The position numbers were made by a program, and so were the translations under genes. The notes beneath the pieces are model-generated. The model was given only the letters and a program-made list of their open reading frames with translations. It made no database searches and had not been told where the DNA came from. This document shows, one piece after another, positions 10,580 through 24,222 of a stretch of DNA of 64,000 nucleotides; position 1 is the first letter of the stretch, and each line of letters begins with the position of its first letter. The DNA is taken from contig JAJEKV010000047.1 of the NCBI GenBank assembly GCA_021234155.1, positions 8,782,033 to 8,846,032 of the forward strand, in the 5' to 3' direction. This DNA is from Isoetes taiwanensis (Eukaryota; Streptophyta; Lycopodiopsida; Isoetales; Isoetaceae).

Positions 10580-11335
10580 AAGCCAAGTAAATGGTTGCCA
10601 GCATATTTGTGAAAAAGTAAAGGATAAACTACAGTACACTATCTACCATATTTTCGACCTTCGTCAGCAGAAACGTTTTAACAAAAAATGATTTTAACAT
10701 ATCATTAGCAGATGATTTTAACAAAAAACGTTCGTAGTAGTAACAAACATTTGAAAGATAATGAGTACATAGAGACCATACTTAGCCAAAAAACAATACC
10801 AACAATGTCCTTCATTAATGCTTAACCAACAGAAAGGAGAAACAACAACAAACAAACTGATTGTGCAGCTAAAAATTTCGTAAATATCTAAAAGGACCAT
10901 GTAGGATTTAAGTAGCCAAATCATTGTTAGACAAAACATAGTAAGATGGAATTCAGATTATGACATTCACGTGGTTAACTACATCAATGAATTGGTCTCT
11001 TGATAGCTGCTTACAATTGAAACTGTAAGCGCATTATTCTCATATGGCCTGTTCAAGGCCGCTATTCCAGTTGCTTTATCTTGTATAAATAACACGTGGC
11101 AAAATCAAAAGGTTTTTAGTTGAACTGGTGAAGTAACTCCCCTTCAAAGTGCGACCAGATGCTGGTGGTATAACTGCTAGATATAAAATGGATGAAAGCA
11201 AAATACAAGAGTTGAAGATCTAGAAACCGGATTTATACATCTCATTGTAGGAGCCGAGCTGATCATTTCAATCATCTGCCATACCTCCTTCGAGCAAGGA
11301 GCACCAGTTAGCCAGTTTCCAGAGTCGCTGCCAAG
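10580..11335. other. No supported feature (possible lost 5' part of HIBCH-like gene)
   Basis: The missing first exon(s) of the neighbouring pseudogene would be expected here, but I could not identify them. Confidence 0.35.
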
Positions 11336-11339
11336 CAAC

Positions 11340-11478
11340 ACAATCGGCCGACAGTTTACAACCGACAATGGGTTTGGAGCTGTTTGTGGCATATTCTAGG
11401 CATATACTGGCTTATACCTGGAATATGCCACAAACCCCCTTGAATGAGGGTTTGCCCCCTTAGGGGCAACCCAAAAAA
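11340..11478. repeat. Dispersed double-hairpin sequence, copy 2
   Basis: GGCATATTCTAGGCATATAC pairs with TATACCTGGAATATGCC. It is followed by GGGTTTGCCCCCTTAGGGGC then AACCC and an A run. The order and spacing are the same as at 7,262-7,385, and the preceding bases (ACAATGGGTTTGGAGCT) are also similar. Confidence 0.65.
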
Positions 11479-11697
11479 ATGTATTGTATGTGCATGTGCC
11501 CAAGTCGAGGTCGAGAAATTATCCTAGTAAAAGTCAAGGCCAAGGAGTTAGTCCCGAAGAAAAGAGGTCGCCCCTTAGAGCGGCCTAAGTCTTCCATGCC
11601 CCATCGATGGCCCAAAAGCCACCAGGGATTCAACCCCCAGTCAGTACCTCCTAAGCCTCCCATACTTACCACTAGGCCAAGCATTACTTTGATGTAG
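11479..11697 (+). CDS. Small ORF with AT-hook-like KKRGRP, probably a decayed element fragment
   Basis: This 72-codon frame contains KAKELVPKKRGRPLERPKSS. The core KELVPKKRG recurs in frame at 37,506-37,545 within a different context (EAKELVPKKRGHPSKY). KRGRP resembles an AT-hook DNA-binding core. Conservation of the protein sequence at two separated sites suggests a common coding ancestor such as a transposable-element ORF. No other domain is visible. Not recognised further. Confidence 0.3.
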   Translation: MYCMCMCPSRGREIILVKVKAKELVPKKRGRPLERPKSSMPHRWPKSHQGFNPQSVPPKPPILTTRPSITLM

Positions 11698-11739
11698 TAA
11701 TTGAAAGTTCGAACATAGTTAAGGGTCAGGGCTAATCAA

Positions 11740-11988
11740 TCTTAGTATGTTCTAAAATGTTCTAGGTAGATAGTATTCTAGAATGTTCTAAAAAATTTTA
11801 GATGCTCATGAGTAAGCACCTCAGTCTAAAAACAAAAAGTTCTTTGAAACTTTGCAAACAGTCAAAATAGAATATTCTAAAATGTTCGAGATGCTTAGGA
11901 TAAGCACATCAGTCTAAAAATAAAAAGTTTTTTAACTTTGCTAACAATCGAATTATTCTAGAACATTCTCATAATAAATGCTCGCAGG
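11740..11988. repeat. Degenerate tandem repeat, unit about 85-90 bp; insertion target of the gypsy element
   Basis: Units contain AGATGCTCATGAGTAAGCAC, then CTCAGTCTAAAAA, then AAAGTT, GTCAAAATAGAATATTCTA and further bases. The array stops at GCAGG (11,984-11,988) and resumes at 35,596 with GTAGGTAAGTACCCCAGTCT, in phase with the repeat unit. Confidence 0.75.
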
Positions 11989-13502
11989 TGTGACGCTTCC
12001 CGAACCTATACGATGCTCCCATTATATAAATATGGGAAATTCCCTCCCATAGCGACTACATCACCACATAAAGGCCCTCTCTTTGCCTCAGACCACTTAT
12101 GATGGCCAAGTGTCCGGGTGAAGGACACAGAGGTGTCATTCGTCCCACACCTCCTATATAGCGAAAGTGTACATAAATGTTAGCACCTAGCGCACAATAT
12201 ATAAAATAATATGTCATCTCGAAGGGTGGCCCATCCATCAATAGTACAACACATCATAATAGTAGGAAACATAACAAATGCATCAAAAATGAAGGGCTTA
12301 ATCCCATGCTCAGACTCAATGGTGTTAACTGACAGGCAGGGCCTCTGGATATCAACAGACAGAATAGTGGCAATGGCGTTGGCTGGCATAGAACAATGGC
12401 TAGGGTAGTCCACTCCATCCGCCCTTCTTGTGCACTCTTTGTAGATAGGCTGAATCATACTATGGCGTGGTCGTAGTCTTTTGGAGACGCAATCTCATGG
12501 AGTCACCCTATGAGACTACTTCGGGTTACATCTCCCTGGTTCGATGAGGCAGGGAAAGGGGAGAATCCCTTCCCAGAGCATGGTGCTTCCATAGGTGGCT
12601 AAAGGATCGTGGCCCCACTGGCGACCACGCATCCATACCCGGCTTGAACCCCCCAAAATCCATAGGCCCACAGTGCACCCATCGGGCCTAGGACATCCCT
12701 ATAGTTACGTATCCTATGACCTAGGAGGTGCCAAATCCATATCTGGCCCATATGCAATGACAGACTATAGACCCAGCCACTATAGGGAGCCTTCTAGCCA
12801 CGCTAAGCAAGATCCCACCTCCACTTTACCGCCATGATCCTCATATGGTGCTCAACCACATCATATTATCAACAGCCCGGAGGGCTCTTGTGCACAGATC
12901 GCATTTAACGGGATTTAAGGGGTTCTAACTAGGAGCATCTCTATTCCTAGATGGTCTTTAGGTCTCTAAACCCCTTCAGTCCATACACACAGGAGGAACA
13001 GAAAGAGAGAGCAATCATATACAAATCCATCATAATCTCAAATAGAACATAAAATAGAGACTAATCATCCATCTATTCATATAAGGGTCAGGTGGAACAC
13101 AAACTACCTAAAGACTAACCTGTCTCTAGATTCGTTATCCCGAAGAACATCCATGAATCAAGTCTGGTTATAGTGTTCAAGCAGCTTCTCCCTTCTCCAA
13201 TGCTTCCCCAAATTGATTTGAGGCAAAATTGGCGGTGGAGGCCCAAATTGCCCTCTGAGATTAGCAAGCCTTCCCTGGCCAATCGAGTTGAGCCAGATGG
13301 CTCCTTCTAATTACCCTATACATACTAATTAATAACATTAATTAGCCTAATTAAGTTAATTAGCTTAATTAACTTATGACAATTAGTATAGCTAGCATAA
13401 ATCCTTTTAAGTTAGCCCTTAATGACCCATAATGGTCCAAATATACCTGGTGATGTGTCATGGTATTTATGTGTATAGCATATAAATACGTGGAATGTCA
13501 CA
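11989..13502 (-). repeat. 3' LTR of the gypsy element (1,514 bp)
   Basis: In its own orientation (minus) it begins TGTGACATTCCACGTATTTA and ends in GGGAAGCGTCACA. It aligns with 31,507-32,425 plus 35,090-35,595 with scattered, mostly transition-type differences, so the element is not young. It includes an AT-rich part (13,310-13,420) and a conserved segment near 13,200. Confidence 0.8.
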
Positions 13503-13517
13503 TTCTATCCCCCTTGA
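13503..13517 (-). promoter_or_regulatory. Polypurine tract of the gypsy element
   Basis: On the minus strand the bases directly upstream of the 3' LTR read TCAAGGGGGATAGAA. This is the expected purine-rich primer for plus-strand synthesis and it fixes the orientation. Confidence 0.8.
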
Positions 13518-13519
13518 CA

Positions 13520-14010
13520 TAATGATGTCCTCGGCATTGAAGATTACATGGTGAATCTATGGAAATAATGATTATTTGAGTAGAAGACAAAATATACTTT
13601 TATGATGTAATAGAAAAGTTACATAAAGATCATAAGTGATCAAAGTTTTGGACCGTAGTCCATCTATACCATACATATAGCGTAACAAAGACATGGTGAA
13701 TAACAAGAAGGTCCTCAGTGGACCGTAAAGGAACACATATAACAAAACAAAACATGGCCCCAGAGTAAGTTGTCAGAGAACTGCAGATGCCTCAGTACAC
13801 ACTACTCACCTGCAAAATTACAATACGTCAGTACTTAAGATAATTATGTAATGTTCTGGTTGAAGGGACCACCCCCTTGAAACAAAAAAATGAAAATGAG
13901 GGAATTCTATCATGCCTAAGGCTTGCAATTCGTCTCGGCGTAAGGAATGGCAATGTTCCCATTATAGCCATAGACGAACGCATCCTAATATGCCTATATG
14001 GTCATTCCCA
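13520..14010. other. Gypsy internal 3' untranslated region
   Basis: About 500 AT-rich bases between the chromodomain frame and the polypurine tract. No coding signal seen. Confidence 0.5.
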
Positions 14011-14012
14011 TC

Positions 14013-15790
14013 CTAGGATGCATCTAAGCCCAACCCTTCCCTGCCAGATCTAGCACTCAACTGCTTACCATTGGAGTTGGAGTTGATAGCATCGTGGATG
14101 GTTCGACCGTGGCATTGTCGTATAAAGTCTGGGTAAGCCTTATCGAGATCTTGCTTAAGGACCCAAGTAGCATCCTCCACCGGCAAGTGTCTCCACTGGA
14201 CCAAATACTGCAATATCTGGGTTCTTCACATTTCCTTATATGATCTGTCAAGAAGAGCTTCTGGAATGATCTCCAATTGTTCGTCGGCCATTTCTAGAAG
14301 TGTCGGTGTATCCAGAATCTCATGAGGATTGGGAGAATGCTTTTTCAAAAGGCTTACATAAAAAACTTTATGGATTTTGAGATGTGCAGGCAAATTCACC
14401 TTATAAGCTTGAGGATCTATTCGTTGAATTATCTCGAAGGGTCCCGCCCATCGTGGTGCCAGTTTCTCGCAATTGCCAATATGAACCACTGCAAATGTGG
14501 GACATTAAAGCCTGCAATAATGCATAGCTAAAAGCTGATGATAGCAACGCACTCCTGCATGGTCAAGATGCCAACTATAAGTGGGGTGCTGGTATCAATA
14601 GCAAACAAGATAAGCCCTCCGAAAGGGCTATAATGAACCAGCATGATGCGCTCGTATCACCCCTTTGGGATAGCTCGCCCATGCTACATCAGTCCGGTGG
14701 CCTTAGGGCACTAGGGACACTAATTGTATTCTATTATATTCTAATCTTGATCTTCAATCATACCGAATCACCAACTTGAAACTTCTGTGGCATTCGGTGC
14801 CTATCGGCAATACTCTTTTGTCAACTTCATGCTGCCAACAGATACCCACGGACTTCCTCTACCAAGGCTTGTATATCCGTAAACAATTGCTGTGAGACTT
14901 CCACCTTGGAAATCAGATTATGCCACGTGTCTGGAGTGAGGCATTGATAGCCATAGTTAATCATAAACGGAGACATCCTTGAAGACTGTTGTTTGGTACT
15001 GTTATAGGAAAATTCCACCAAATGAATATAGTCTGCCCAATGTGATTGCTTATTTCAGGCATAATTTTGTAACATATCCTATGATGCAGTTGGTACAATC
15101 CGTCTGACTATCTGTCTGAGGGTGATACACGGTACTTATGGTGAGCTTGGTTCGTATAGTGCTAAAGAAGTCCTTCCAAAAGGCACTAACAAACTTAGGA
15201 TCACGATCCAAAATAATGGTACGTGGCATACCATGGAGTCGAAAAATCTCTTTAGAGAATAAGAGTGTCGTATCCAAAGCGGTGTGTGTGGTGCGACATG
15301 GCAAGAAATGTGTCATTTTGGAAAGCTTGTCGACTACCACCATCAAGGCATCAAATCCCCTAAGGGTCCATAGTAATGACTTCCCATTTAACATTGGGAA
15401 CGTCCAAAGGTTCAAGCTCGCCTGGAGTCCGTAACTGCTCTGCGTTTGTTTGCTGACAAAGCTGGCACTGCTTAATGTAACTGGCAATATGCTTCTTCAT
15501 GCCAGGCTCGATCTTATCTTGAAATATGTCTTCATGAACCCAGCATGGCCAGCTATTGGACTATTATTTCTGTCATGTAGAATGAGTCTCCGAACTCCTA
15601 ATGCTTCGGGCACACATAATTTGTCGCGATAATACAGAAGATTATCGTACTCTACCCCCCTGAAGGGTGGCAACTTCCAAATCTTATCAGGAAAAAGATC
15701 CTGAAACTCATGAATGAGGTTGGCAATAGCTGAAGGCAGACCTTGAATAGGCTCCTCTTGCTGAGCATTAGCTTCTACTGATGCAAGCCT
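14013..15790 (-). pseudogene. Gypsy pol remnant: pre-RT linker fused to integrase, ending in a chromodomain
   Basis: Minus-strand order: ANLIHEFQDLFPDKIWKLPP then FRGVEYD (15,700-15,640), a linker normally before reverse transcriptase. In the same frame NLLYYRDKLCVPEA follows, the start of the integrase zinc region, with H..H and C..C near 15,450-15,560. Next come an integrase core with VVDKLSKMTHFLPCRTTHTA and DRDPKFVSAFW and HPQTDSQT (15,360-15,100), then EFSYNSTKQQSSRMSPFM (15,020). Then APRWAGPFEIIQRIDPQAYK (14,450) and the chromodomain motif YLVQWRHLPVEDATWV (14,210-14,160). Reverse transcriptase and RNase H are absent. Frameshifts separate several parts. The chromodomain marks it as a chromovirus. 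Confidence 0.85.
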
Positions 15791-15892
15791 AACAATGCAA
15801 GCAAACTAATTACATCAGATTGCTTTATCTGGCTGTCTCAATGACATACACTATCACTTCGAAAAAAAATGATTACACATATGCAAGGATCA

Positions 15893-15907
15893 TCCACACC
15901 ACAACAT
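15893..15907. repeat. Left target-site duplication of LINE-B
   Basis: TCCACACCACAACAT, repeated as TCCACACGACAACAT at 24,063-24,077 (one mismatch in 15). Confidence 0.8.
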
Positions 15908-16514
15908 TTTTTTTATTTTTTTTTGGAGGGCAGGGTGGGGTTTTTTATATTTCATTTAAGAAATATACATAAGGAAAGGATTGAATATGTCACTCTGGTG
16001 TCTGCCTTTCTTACAGTAAAAGGTTTAAAAAAGATACACAATAAATAATATGTACTATGATGTGGTCTACATATAAGGCCACCAAAAAGCCTTAAGCTGA
16101 TTTTTAGCATAGGATAAACTATGTAGATTATGTTCAGACAGATCATCCGATATTTGATGTCAAAATTGGAGATCTCTGATTCCATTAACTAAAACTATTC
16201 TGCAGCATCAATGAGGTCCTCGATAGTAAGATCAGCTACCGTTGTGTTACAAAAAATGATCAGCATCTTGTCTAGCTAGTTGATTGTGTAAGTAGAGAAA
16301 TCAAGGAGCAGGAGCACATGTGCCTCATGTCTTTGTTGCCATTTATGAAACAAAGCCTCCAGTCCATCTCCATACTTCTGATCATTTTAGCATCCTCTTC
16401 AATGCTTTTGCATGCACCACTTCTTGTTTCAGCTGGATCATTATGTTAGCAACCTCTGTACAGGGAATGGATTGGACTTTCCCTACTTCAGCCATGCGCA
16501 GTGGTGCACCTAGT

Positions 16515-17320
16515 TTAGCCAGCCTCCTCTGCTGCCTTGTGAAGTAAACCATTTGCATCAGTTAGTGTAGTGAAGAAAAAAGTGAACCTGAATTTGAAGA
16601 CTCCAATTCTATCCCATTCTTTATCATATTTTTTCCCTTTTTGTTGTTTATGAGCCATTGCAGATTCTTCCAAGACAGATAGGAAACAACATTTCAACCA
16701 AGTCAAGTTAGAATCTTTTTTCTCAATGGCCACTCGGTTTCTATGCTTCCAAATAATCTAGCAGCATAAGGCCCTGGTTGTATTCACCAATTTGGATTCA
16801 GATTCCAAGAAATTGTCTCAAGCAGCCTGGAGCCCCTTTGTTGAGTTGTGAGGTCCATGTCCAGAATTCCTCTAACCAAAGACATTCGAACATATGATTA
16901 GATGTTTCTTTGTTCCCACAGCCCAGGGGGCATTTATTCCTAACTGTACTATCATATTTGCACGGAATTTGTGTGAAGACTTTGATGCAGCATCAGCCAT
17001 CTGAAAACCTTTATTTTATTTGCCATATATATTTTCCACCCCTTACAGCAAGTAGCAGTTAAGTTTCCTTTCTCATACAGCCATAAAGAATTTACTCTAG
17101 ATGGTTTAGCCTACAGTAGCCCTTTGTAAATATCTCTAACTCTGTATTCTTCCTTTTGATTTTGAGTCCAAGTATCAGATGCTTGTGCCAATTCCTGATG
17201 ATGACCCACTATGTTCATGATATTTGCAAAGATTTTTTTATCTAAAAGTGATCCTTTGACCTTTGACTGAAATTTTTCTCAGTTTAGCCAACTGTTTTCA
17301 ATCTTCAAATCCTCTATTTT
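16515..17320 (-). pseudogene. LINE-B C-terminal zinc-binding (zf-RVT) region
   Basis: On the minus strand the translation includes KVFRWLMLHQSLHTNSVQI near 17,000. It is followed by NKCPLGCGNKETSNHMFECL then WLEEFW (16,950-16,870), the C..C..H..C pattern of zf-RVT. This part is separated from the reverse transcriptase by the solo LTR at 17,321-18,858, confirming that both belong to one interrupted LINE. Confidence 0.75.
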
Positions 17321-18858
17321 TGTGACGTTCCTCTAAAATATACGGTATAAGTACGTATATTTTACGGCCACGTCACCATACAATTCTACATCAATAGACT
17401 TGTATACGACCAATGTAGGGAAACTGACTAAGTTATCTATAACTTAGCCAACCTAAGGTAAGAAGCCATTTCCACGTGGCCTCACCTTATAGGCATACCG
17501 CCACATAGACGCACCTATAGGAGCCAAGTGGCATTCATGTAAACCCTAACATATAAAAGGCTAAACCCTAAACCCTAGCCACATTTGGCTCCACCAACCT
17601 CAGACCACCGGTTCACATCGAGCTCGATCAAGACCGTCTTCGACTGGGTTGGCAGGCCGGTTGCGCGAGATGGAGAACTGAGGGAATTAGCGGTATACGT
17701 GGGGGGTGTATTTCAATAGATTCCAGTATTGTAGTAGAGCCATTCTAAAACCTATTGTTCTGAACATGAACCCTAATCAATGAAGTCTAACTATAGGTTA
17801 GATGTATGTGATTAGGATTAGTTGTTATTCTCTTTATTATCAAGATTATGTTGATATGATGTTGGTTGATCTCATCTTTGCACATCTTGTGTATTGGGAA
17901 GGGGGTAGAGACCTAGTAGCCACTAGTAGATGATGCTCCTAGTTTAGACCCACTAGTTCCCATTATTTATGCGACCTATGCATAGAGCCCACCGCTCGGG
18001 AGGCTATGGAGTGACCAAGCACCACACAACGGGGGGGTGGCAAAGTGGAGGGAGGACCTTTGCCGAGTCGCGGCTCTTGGGGTCCCATAGGGCTAGGGCT
18101 CATAGTCGGCCACTGGGCAGGGCCTGCATGGGCCCGACACTTCCCTCGGGTAAATGGTGTCACCGACTCTCAAGAGTTGCAAGTGTCGGCTTGGCTCTTG
18201 TTTTGGGGACTTCAAATGGTATGGACGCGGCGCCGCCACGCGATCCTCTAGCCGCCCATGGAGCCACCGCACTCCGGGGGGGGGAGATGCAACCCTCCTA
18301 CTCTCATCGGACCGGGGAGATGCAACCCGAGTAGTCTCGTTGGGTGATACCATGGGATTACGCTCTCCCAGTTACTGCCACGCTGAGCCTCGATGAAATT
18401 TAGCCTATCGCAAAGTATGCACAGGAGGGGCGGATGGAGTGGTCAACCCTAACCATTAGCCCACGCCAGCCCAAGTCATTGCCATAACTCCTGGCCTGTT
18501 TCTATCCGAGGCCCTAGCCGGCCGACTCCCTGAGTCCGAGCCCCGGTAGGAGCCTCTATTTGATGTATTTGACGATTCATTGTATTGTTGTATTTGATGA
18601 CATGGTTAGATAAATTATCACTACCCTTCGAGGTAGTTTATTGTTATTGTTGCTAGTGCTTATGTTGTATATTTTTGCTTCCGCTGACATAGGGACCCCA
18701 TAGAGGATGGGACAGAATGACACCTCTGTGTCCTCTACTCGATCGTCTGGACCCCAGACGCGAGTTAGACAGAGGGCCCATACGACGGGTGCCGTTGGAT
18801 GGGGAAGGTCCTTCGATGTATACGGCGGGCTGTCGTATATATCGCAAGGAGCGTCACA
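17321..18858 (+). mobile_element. Solo gypsy-type LTR inserted in LINE-B
   Basis: It begins TGTGACGTTCCTCTAAAATA and ends AAGGAGCGTCACA. It is flanked by ATTTT on both sides (17,316-17,320 and 18,859-18,863). Its length (1,538 bp), terminal bases and a shared segment (reverse complement of about 18,714-18,735 matches 12,122-12,140, GGACACAGAGGTGTCATTC) relate it to the 11,989 LTR, in opposite orientation. TATAAAAGG followed by CTAAACCCTAAACCCTAGCC at 17,552-17,580 is a plausible promoter TATA box with telo-box-like repeats. No internal coding region is present. Confidence 0.85.
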
Positions 18859-19406
18859 ATTTTTCTAATGCCAGCCCTGTACCATTGCATATATTTCTAT
18901 GGATGTTTAAAAGCCAAACAGCCAATGTTTTTTGGGGCAAACTTGGGATGCAAAAATAAGCTAATGTCTTTACATCAGGCATCTATAGGGGTCTATAGCA
19001 GAGTGCAGCCTCATTCCATGCTTCCATCATTCGTTTGATTATATTTGAGGTACTCGAACAGGGAGAGAATTGGAAAAAGGCGGAATTAGGCAATTGATGC
19101 CTAAGGGAATGGCTGCCAATTGGATGTGGCTCTTCTATCCAATACTTGACAATTTTCAAAGTAGGGAAAGCTTCCAAATCATTTTTGCAGCCAGAGCCCG
19201 AGCTTGGATAAACATGTCTTTGCAACCAAGACTCCCCTGGTTTTTTGGCTTAATAAGATCACTCCATGCTACTTTATGAGCACCTTGCCCATATGAACTT
19301 CCTGATGACCCTTTCAATATTCCTGTACGATGTTTTATCTGCTACCAAAGCTGAGGAGAGGAAAATGTGTGTTCTTGCAATGACTGCATTAGCAATTTCC
19401 ACTCTT

Positions 19407-20586
19407 CTAGCTAGAGAAAGGGAAAAGGGGTATAATATCGCCTTTTTTAATCCTGGTAACTATCTGGTCCCATAATCCTTTGATAGACATATTTAGGGCA
19501 ATTGAGATTCCCAGAATCTTTGTGGATTCCTTTTGGCCAATGACTTTAATGCCTTCCAGGTTCAGTTTGTCTGTATCTAACACGATAGCACTTTTTGCCT
19601 TGTTGAGTTGCACCCCTGAAGCTTCCCCAAACAACCGAAGGGCTGCCAGTAAATTTTTTACGCTATCATCATCAGTTTTAAGAAAAGCAAAAGTATCGTC
19701 AACATATTGCATAAGAACAAAGGATCCATTCTCCTTTAGCAGTTTTAGACAGTTGATCTTCTTCCTTTCATGCAAAGTAAGGGCCATTCTAGTCACCATG
19801 TCTACTACAATAAGAAATAGATAGGGTGCCAGGGGGCAGCCCTGTCTTACACTTCTTCTACATTCAAACAAGCTTATGGGAGTACCATTTATAAGAAGAG
19901 CAGAGGAGGCAATGATGTTCATGCTCATCACCTTATTACAAACCAAATCAGAGAAACCCAGGTGATTCATGGCTTTTTTAAGGAAATTCCAATTGATTGT
20001 GCTATATGCACACTGAAAATCTAGCTTTAGGAGCAGGCATCTCTAATTTGTCAGTTTGTTCCAATGCAATCCCTCAGCAGCTCCTATATAATTGTCCAAA
20101 ATATTTCTATTGGAAAGGAATGCTGGTTGACATGGGCTGATAATCTTCATAAGGACACATTGAATCCTATTGGCAAGAGTTTTAGCTTTTTCCATTGGTA
20201 CTTTCAGAATTTCCTCATCCTCAAATATTTTCCTCTGCCCTAGGGATCTTCTCAAAAAATATTTTTAGTTTGTCTTGATCAACTGGGTGTTCAACAAACA
20301 TTTTTGAGTACTCTTCATGAAAGAAACTTTCAATTTCTTTTAGATTATCAATCCATTTGCATATATTATCTCTGACCCTCATTATACCATTATTCAGGAC
20401 TCTACTCTTAGCTGCCCTGAAAAAGCAAGCAGGGCTTCCTTTATCCATGTTATTAATGTATGTGCATCTACTTCTTACAGCCAGAGATTTGGCTTCCTCT
20501 TCTTCAATACCATTGACCTGGATTGCCAATCTACTTTTTATTGTCCTTATCCAAGAACAAATGTTTTCGGATAGTTTTAATCTCAT
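19407..20586 (-). pseudogene. LINE-B reverse transcriptase, missing its N-terminal motifs
   Basis: The linker RCTYINNMDKGSPACFFRAA (20,480) and YSKMFVEHPVDQDKLKIFF (20,290) lead to EILKVPMEKAKTLANRIQCV and LMKIISPCQPAFLSNRNILD (20,200-20,080). The fingers motifs normally between EEI and KxLANR are lacking, so there is a deletion. Next come SVRQGCPLAPYLFLIVVDM (19,860) and the catalytic MQYVDDTFAFLKTDDD (19,680-19,700), then SGVQLNKAKSAIVLD. The YVDD box is intact but the chain is broken by frameshifts. Confidence 0.8.
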
Positions 20587-20929
20587 TGTAGATATATATT
20601 ATTTTTCCCTTTTTTTTTTCCTGTATCATTCCTTTCCCCATTGTTTGATCCATGCCTTACATTTCTTCATCTTGTCAAGGAAGCCTTTCATAGATTCTGT
20701 TTTCCTAACCAGAGGCAGCTCTTGATAATGTTCCTTGAAGTCCCTACAAAATTTGCTGTTTTTTAGCATGTCTTGTTAAATTTGGAAGGGATATTATCCC
20801 CTCATTTACTAGCTCCATCTATCCTCTCCAGCACTTGAGGGAAGTGGTCTGATATCAAATTGCCCAGATCACTAGTGACAATTACATTATCCCATGAGCC
20901 CAAGGTCTTATTGCAAATATAAAATCTAT

Positions 20930-21541
20930 CTAGCAGACAAAAAACTCTTTGATCCCCTTTCCTATTATTAATCCAAGAGTAAGCATTAGAGGATGAGGGT
21001 GGGACATAGCAAAAATTCTTCTGAGTCTATTCCAGCTTACTCTTTCATTGGCAGTCATATTAATCTTCTTGCTCAACTTTTGATCCCATGCAGGGGTGTT
21101 GTTAAAGTCAGGTGACATTAATACGTTATCAAGTTTTTCCCTTTTTAACCAATCATCTATTTCTTTCCATTGGATTTCCCTTTCAGCTGGGTCTGTGGAT
21201 GCATATACATTAATTATCCCTATTGCCTTCTTTTCAATTTCAAGTTCACATTCCATCTACCTGACACATGTACATTTTTTCCTTTGCATTTCAGATTTTT
21301 CCAACTGGTATATATCCCACCCTTCGTGGCATCTGCATCAGTCCATACTGAATCTCCATTTGGGTCGATCCAACTGCCTAATCTAGCAGCTTCAAAGCTT
21401 GACAGTCTGTGTTCTTGTACCATAACAATATCTGCCCTCATCCCTTTGATTGCTATAAGGGCTCTTCTTCTTTTAAGGGGAACCCTAATCCCCCTCATAT
21501 TCCATGTAACAATTTTTTTCAGGCAGGGTATTTTTTCCTAG
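20930..21541 (-). pseudogene. LINE-B APE-type endonuclease domain
   Basis: MRGIRVPLKRRRALIAIKGM then ADIVMVQEHRLSSFEAARLG contains the catalytic QE context of LINE endonucleases. It is followed by WTDADATKGGIY. The next frame has AIGIINVYASTDPAEREIQW then LMSPDFNNTPAWD, where the usual GDFN is PDFN. The end reads SWNRLRRIF, and no intact SDH is visible. A frameshift separates the halves. In intact LINEs the enzyme nicks target DNA. Confidence 0.75.
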
Positions 21542-22504
21542 ATTGAACCCTCAGGTTCAAAGCTGAGCTATTCTCTGTAAACTGAACCTTTTTAGTCTTT
21601 TTGACCATTGGGGTAAAGAATTCTTCCTTGTGATCTGTTGCATTCACCTATTCCCCAGTAAGGATTAGCTCATCTGTGCCTTCAAAAGTGTTTCCTCCAG
21701 GTTAATGTCTTCCATGGGGGACCTGGTGAAAAATTGGATTGCCCTTCCATATTGTCTTGATTTTGGATTTTTCCCATTGGGGTGCATGGCACTACTTCTG
21801 TAATAGGAGTACTTTGGATGAACTCATTGCTAGCATCCTCCATCAGTTGTTCATCCGCCTTAATAAGTTTCATCAGCACCTCACGCATGTCTGGGACCTG
21901 GTCACTATTCAAGGACTTATCCTCTTAGATCCTGAAAATTATCCTCTTCCCTGTATGTAACTTGGTCACTATTTTTGGACTTGTTCTCTTTTGGATCCTG
22001 GGTGTTATTCTCTTCATTTTTGTGGGTGGTATGGAAGTTTATTTTGTTTGGGATGACTGGTGATTGGGCCATCTTAGAAAACTCTCCTTTTATCAATAGA
22101 GCCCCCCGCTGATAAATCTGAGTCCAAGGATTCTGGATATTCATTTATGGGAGGAAGATTGGGCTCTTTGATAATCAGTTTTGACCCTCTCAATAAATGA
22201 GCAGGGGTAATTGTCATAGCATCAATGTCAAGTATCTCCTTCTCTTTTTGCATTTTGGTAACTCCAATTTCTGTTGGACTTATAGGGTCCTTAATTTGAA
22301 TTCCAGTCACTCTCTGGCCAGTTTAACCGTGTTGGTCAACTAGACTTATAGAGCCATTGACTTGGGCCAAATTGACCCCTAGGCCATTGTCTATTTTATT
22401 AGGATCAATTCCTTGGTCACCTGGATTTACAGCATTGGGCTGATCATGGTTGGGACTTACAAGGACCTTGATTTGACTACACATTTTAGCTTTCTGGATC
22501 TTTT

Positions 22505-24021
<1,517 letters not shown>

Positions 24022-24062
24022 CTCCTAGCTTACCTTACTTACCTAGGCGCCCGGCCACATAG

Positions 24063-24077
24063 TCCACACGACAACAT
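24063..24077. repeat. Right target-site duplication of LINE-B
   Basis: TCCACACGACAACAT, partner of 15,893-15,907. Confidence 0.8.
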
Positions 24078-24222
24078 AGCCAGTATAGTTTACAAAAGTT
24101 ACAAGATATATTATTCAAAATCATCACGCATGGTGATTACAACCAAATTAGATGCCCAAAGGCTTACATGATGATACATAAAAATATATAAAACTAGGAA
24201 CTTGGGCCAACATCTTCTTGCG

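Noticed and set aside
17963-18396. Overlapping GC-rich ORFs
   Set aside because: They lie within a solo LTR, have low-quality composition and conflict with each other.
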